The notes under the pieces are model-generated. The model saw only the letters and a list, made by a program, of their open reading frames with translations, ran no database searches and was not told the DNA's origin. A program made the position numbers and the translations under genes. Positions 60,407-64,000 of a DNA stretch of 64,000 nucleotides are shown here, piece after piece. The DNA comes from Onchocerca volvulus. Lineage: Eukaryota > Nematoda > Chromadorea > Rhabditida > Onchocercidae. Location: contig HG738139.1 in the NCBI GenBank assembly GCA_000499405.2, positions 13,806,467 through 13,870,466 of the forward strand. Reading direction: 5' to 3'. Numbering within the stretch: position 1 is the first letter of the stretch; each line of letters begins with the position of its first letter.

Positions 60407-60482
60407 GATGATCATTGTTAAAACTTTTGATTTTTTTTTTTTTTTTTTTGTACATAAATTTATTTTACTTAACATAATTAAC

Positions 60483-60488
60483 AATAAA
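60483..60488 (+). terminator. Polyadenylation signal AATAAA for glr-1
   Basis: AATAAA lies 77 bases after the glr-1 stop codon, the first occurrence downstream on the plus strand. Confidence 0.4.
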
Positions 60489-63060
60489 GATAGATGATTG
60501 TGCATAATTTGATAAAATTTCTTAAATAACTTTTGCAAATGTTCATTTAATTTCATTTCATTTGCTCCTTTAAATAATTTTCACCAAAAAAAAAAAAAAA
60601 AAAAGTTACTCAATCATCTTCAAAAGTCTATTAAACGAGGAAAAGTTCATAATTCAGCATAAAAATTTTTTCGTTGCAAGAAATATATGAGCATTTTTGC
60701 ATGACCAGACGACAATAATCAATTAGAGCTAAATAATAGCAAATTCTCTATTTAGAATAAAAATTTATTTTGTCGCATTCTTTATCGCAATTTTTTCTTT
60801 TCTTTTCTTTCCTTTTTTTTTTCCAAATCAAATAAATTTTTGGAATGGAAAATAATTTTGCCCGTTCCACCTGTCTATACTTTCCATTTTGAAGTCATTA
60901 TTCTGGTTCGTCAATCTTTTCAAATTCTTCTATTATACAATAACAAAAATAGTTTTTTATTATTTGATTTTTTTTTTTCAATCACTCCTAATATATAATG
61001 ATAATTTAATGATTGTGAAATGAATATTTCCAAAATTTTCGATTTTCAAATTACAGTAAATTTCAGTAAATTTCTTTGATAATAAATTAATAGTATAATA
61101 ATAAACATTAAAAAGTAGTTAATTTTAACTGCTCCGCAGAATTGGTTTTAATTAATTAATAGATTGAAATAAATAATTTAACGATGGCATCTTATTCATA
61201 TCATTTATTAATAAAATTATTAAATGAAAAAATACAAAAATTTTGTTTAAATACAATGTAAATCATTCAAACATAATAGTGGTAAAAGAAAAATTAAACG
61301 AATTTTTTTGTGAAATTTCAAAAAAAAAAAAATTTTATGCAAAAAAAAAAAGGAAAAAATTGTAAATAATTTTGATGTATGATATGGAAGATAACAGTTA
61401 AATGTTTTAACACTGTGAAATTATGCAGAAAAAAAAAAAAAAAAAAAGCAATTGTGTAAACTGATTACAATCTATTTTTTCGATAGTTTCTACTAATCAA
61501 TATTCCGATCGTTCATGCTTTATTGATCGATCGAATATATTGATAAAATGGGTTATGATCGGAAATACAATTATTTTTTTAGTCAAATATTTTCCTAGAT
61601 TTTCAATCTTCTTAAGGGCTTGATCGGCTGTTTTTTTTTTTTTTTTGAATAAATTTCGGTTTGCATGATTTCGCACTGTTTGTTTCAATTAAAATTCCAT
61701 TAATTAGTTCATTTGATGAGAATCTCGATATGCTTTATTTTTTGTTGAAATTGAATTGAATGTTTTTTTAATAATTAAGCTCTGAATTTATCTGATGTTA
61801 ACAATTATTAATATTCATAATATTTCTTGCACATCCAGTAAATCCCTTCGATTCATTCTTTTTTGTTTGTTTAAATTTTTCAATTAACAATTTCTTCAAA
61901 TTTTGCTGAAAAAAAAAAAAAAAAAAAAAAAAGATTCGTTTTCTTAGAAAAATTCATTGATCGTACCGATCGGCGGTATTCGTTTGGAATTATTTACAAA
62001 CGAAGAATGACAATCTGTTGAGCTCCTAGAAATGTCTCAGCTATTTCCTTCATAATTTTTTTGTCCTTTTTGAAGTTAACAAAAAAAAAAAAAGGAAGGA
62101 AAGTATCGAAATAACTGGTTCAAGATTAGAGAGAAGAAGAAAATTAAAAGAAAAGAAATTGATGCAAAAATTGGAAGATATAAACGAAAATTGTCAACTG
62201 TCTTCCAAATAAATTGACATGATGGCTCATTTTCTTATATTCTTCCATTTTCGGTGAAATTACTGTTTCATCTGTTTTGAAGCGAGAAAATTTTGCTCAT
62301 CATTTTCCTTTTTGTATTATTACATGTCCAAATTTCAAAGGTATGTAAAAATGAAGAATCATCACTTTGGAAGAGTAATTTCGTATGATTGGAGAAGAAA
62401 GGAACGTTAGAAAAGATTTATCTTTTCCTTTAAATTAATAAATTATTTGCTAGCGTGCGAACTATTTTTCCGATTAGTTCCCATAAAACTTGCTTTCAAA
62501 TTTTATGGCAATGTAAAAAGAAAAAGGTTAAAAAAAAAAAGTGAAAAAAAAAAATTTGAAAGAAGAGATTGTTAGATTGGAGGCGGTCATGAACGAAGTT
62601 ATTTCGAAAATATAAACGTTTCATTTTCCTCCCGACTAATATCATAAATGATCAAGTCTTGGTGATGATCATCGTTGTAGGAAATTTCTTATCACGCTTT
62701 GTTGCGCGGTAGTAATTTCTTTCAGATTTGTATCAGTTAAAAAAGATTCGAAAGATTTATATGGCAATTTTTTTTTGTAATATATCATATTAAAAGGTGA
62801 AACGGAAAATTTATCTGTTTTCGAAAAAAAAAAAAAGTTCAAATCTGATAAGGATATTATTTCTAGGAAAATTTGGCACATTAATTTAAGATAGAAAGAA
62901 AACCAGAAGTAAACTGGAGGCGAAAGATGATGCTTATAGATTTTTTTTTTTTTTTTTGTTTCTTGAAATTACTGAAAGAAATCTTAATTATCAGAAAAAA
63001 TCATTATATATGGGATGTCAAGATCAGATTTTAGATACTGAAATTCATCAATGATTTGGT
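60489..63060. other. AT-rich intergenic region between glr-1 and the collagen gene
   Basis: No exon evidence. Several long A or T runs are present (for example 60588-60604 and 61911-61932). Confidence 0.5.
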
Positions 63061-63067
63061 ATCAATA

Positions 63068-63172
63068 AAAAATTTGAAATTTTTTGATGGAAATCGCAAA
63101 AAAAAAAAACTTGAAATTTTTTGATGGAAATTGCAAAAAAAAAAAATTTGAAATTTTTTGATGAAAATCGCA
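63068..63172. repeat. Three-copy repeat of about 40 bp upstream of the collagen gene
   Basis: TTGAAATTTTTTGATGGAAA followed by TCGC or TTGC and an A run of 10-12 occurs three times, ending only about 25 bases before the collagen start codon and about 10 before its acceptor. Confidence 0.85.
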
Positions 63173-63182
63173 TAATGTAAAC

Positions 63183-63189
63183 ATTTCAG
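63183..63189 (+). promoter_or_regulatory. Candidate spliced-leader acceptor for the collagen gene
   Basis: ACATTTCAG ends 8 bases before the ATG at 63198. Confidence 0.45.
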
Positions 63190-63197
63190 GTAGCGAA

Positions 63198-63338
63198 ATG
63201 AGCGTGAAGGTATTTGTAGGAATTGCTACAGCATGCAGCATTTTTGTGATAACCATATCACTGATTGCTGTTTGCATTATTTACAACGACATTAATAACT
63301 TATACGATAATGTTATGGACGAAATAGACGAGTTTAAG
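63198..63338 (+). CDS. Nematode cuticle collagen, first exon (gene continues past the window)
   Basis: The exon encodes 47 residues beginning MSVKVFVGIATACSIFVITI and ending MDEIDEFK, then a GTTGGT donor in phase 0. This is the Col_cuticle_N domain: a hydrophobic signal-anchor segment followed by an acidic stretch ending in DEF(K). No Gly-X-Y coding exon is visible in the remaining 660 bases, so intron 1 must be at least that long or the structural exons lie outside. Two AG sites near 63802 and 63834 precede no collagen-like frame. The product would be secreted and cross-linked into the cuticle after proteolytic removal of the N-terminal region. Confidence 0.8.
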
Positions 63339-64000
63339 GTTGGTTAAATTTGTGATCAAATTGAGAAAATTATCAATTTTCAACAGAATCCTTATCTTAG
63401 AATTTCATTTGGAAATCTTGAATAACTGACTCATTGAATCGAAATATATCTTAAATCTAGCTATTGGGAGAATAATGATTGAAGCTATAAAAGTATCAAA
63501 AATTATTTAATAAAACAATATTTGAAAGAAGCACAAAATTTCTATAATTTAAATAAATTCAAATCTTTTTTTTTTTTTTTTTGCCCGAGCGAAAGTTAAT
63601 CGATTGATTACGAAGTATTATTTAACTGTATTGTTGAGCATATTTCAAACATAATTTGTACTCAAATTTTCAAATTTTTAGAATGGCACAATTTCTAAAG
63701 TTATGAATTTTTGAATAGATTAATTTGAAAAAAAAAATCTTTTACTCAAATAAAATGTCAAATATCATCCTTTTCCTTCAAAATTTTTTTGGTTTTTCCA
63801 GAAAGTAATATTTGAGAGTGATGTTATATTGCAGAAATACTCGAAAATGCATGAACTTTTTTAAAAATTCGACAAAAATAACTATTCTAAGTGAGGAATC
63901 TTCTGAATTCAGAAATGAATATCCCGCCAATGAGAAATTAGAATCGAATCAATTTTTTAACAGTTCGATTAAATTTTAATTCAAAACAACTTGATGAAAA

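Overview
The window is AT-rich nuclear DNA of a nematode, most likely a parasitic clade III (filarial/spirurid) species. The evidence is a start exon with a cuticle-collagen N-terminal domain, a transthyretin-like (TTR) secreted protein, a mitochondrial EF-Tu with the long C-terminal extension of nematode EF-Tu1, TTTCAG splice acceptors that often lie a few bases upstream of start codons (candidate spliced-leader sites), and many small exons. The species assignment is inference. Gene models were built by hand from open frames, splice sites and exon phase.

Layout. 0-4.9 kb: the last exon of an unidentified gene, then a coiled-coil gene whose exon set is tandemly duplicated, with a frameshift at the end of copy 2. 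5.3-9.0 kb (-): mitochondrial EF-Tu1, 11 exons. 9.6-12.2 kb (+): DDRGK1/UFBP1 of the ufmylation pathway, 7 exons, divergent from EF-Tu. 12.9-15.2 kb (-): RNPS1, a splicing/exon-junction-complex factor, 5 exons. 15.6-22.4 kb: gene-empty, very AT-rich. 22.5-28.2 kb (+): a secreted or GPI-anchored leucine-rich-repeat protein, 8 exons. 29.4-30.6 kb (-): TTR-like protein. 33.1-42.4 kb (-): a 22-exon gene for a protein of about 964 residues that I cannot identify, with a duplicated last exon. 44.1-45.5 kb (+): NAA80, the actin N-terminal acetyltransferase, with its polyproline segment. 51.5-60.4 kb (+): an AMPA-type glutamate receptor, very probably the glr-1 orthologue, 22 exons. 63.2 kb to the end (+): first exon of a cuticle collagen.

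The first 15 kb is compact, with short introns and intergenic gaps mostly under 1 kb. From 16 kb on, gaps reach 2-7 kb and introns fill with A/T homopolymers (two runs of about 50), minisatellites and short repeats. The genes form no obvious single pathway; neighbours appear to be independently transcribed housekeeping, neuronal and cuticle/secreted genes. The least expected structures are two intronic near-perfect hairpins of 64-70 nt with 6-nt loops (one carrying a miR-2-like seed on its minus strand), the duplicated terminal exon, a GA-AG-looking intron in the TTR gene, and a GC-AG/GT-AG difference between the two tandem copies near the start of the window.
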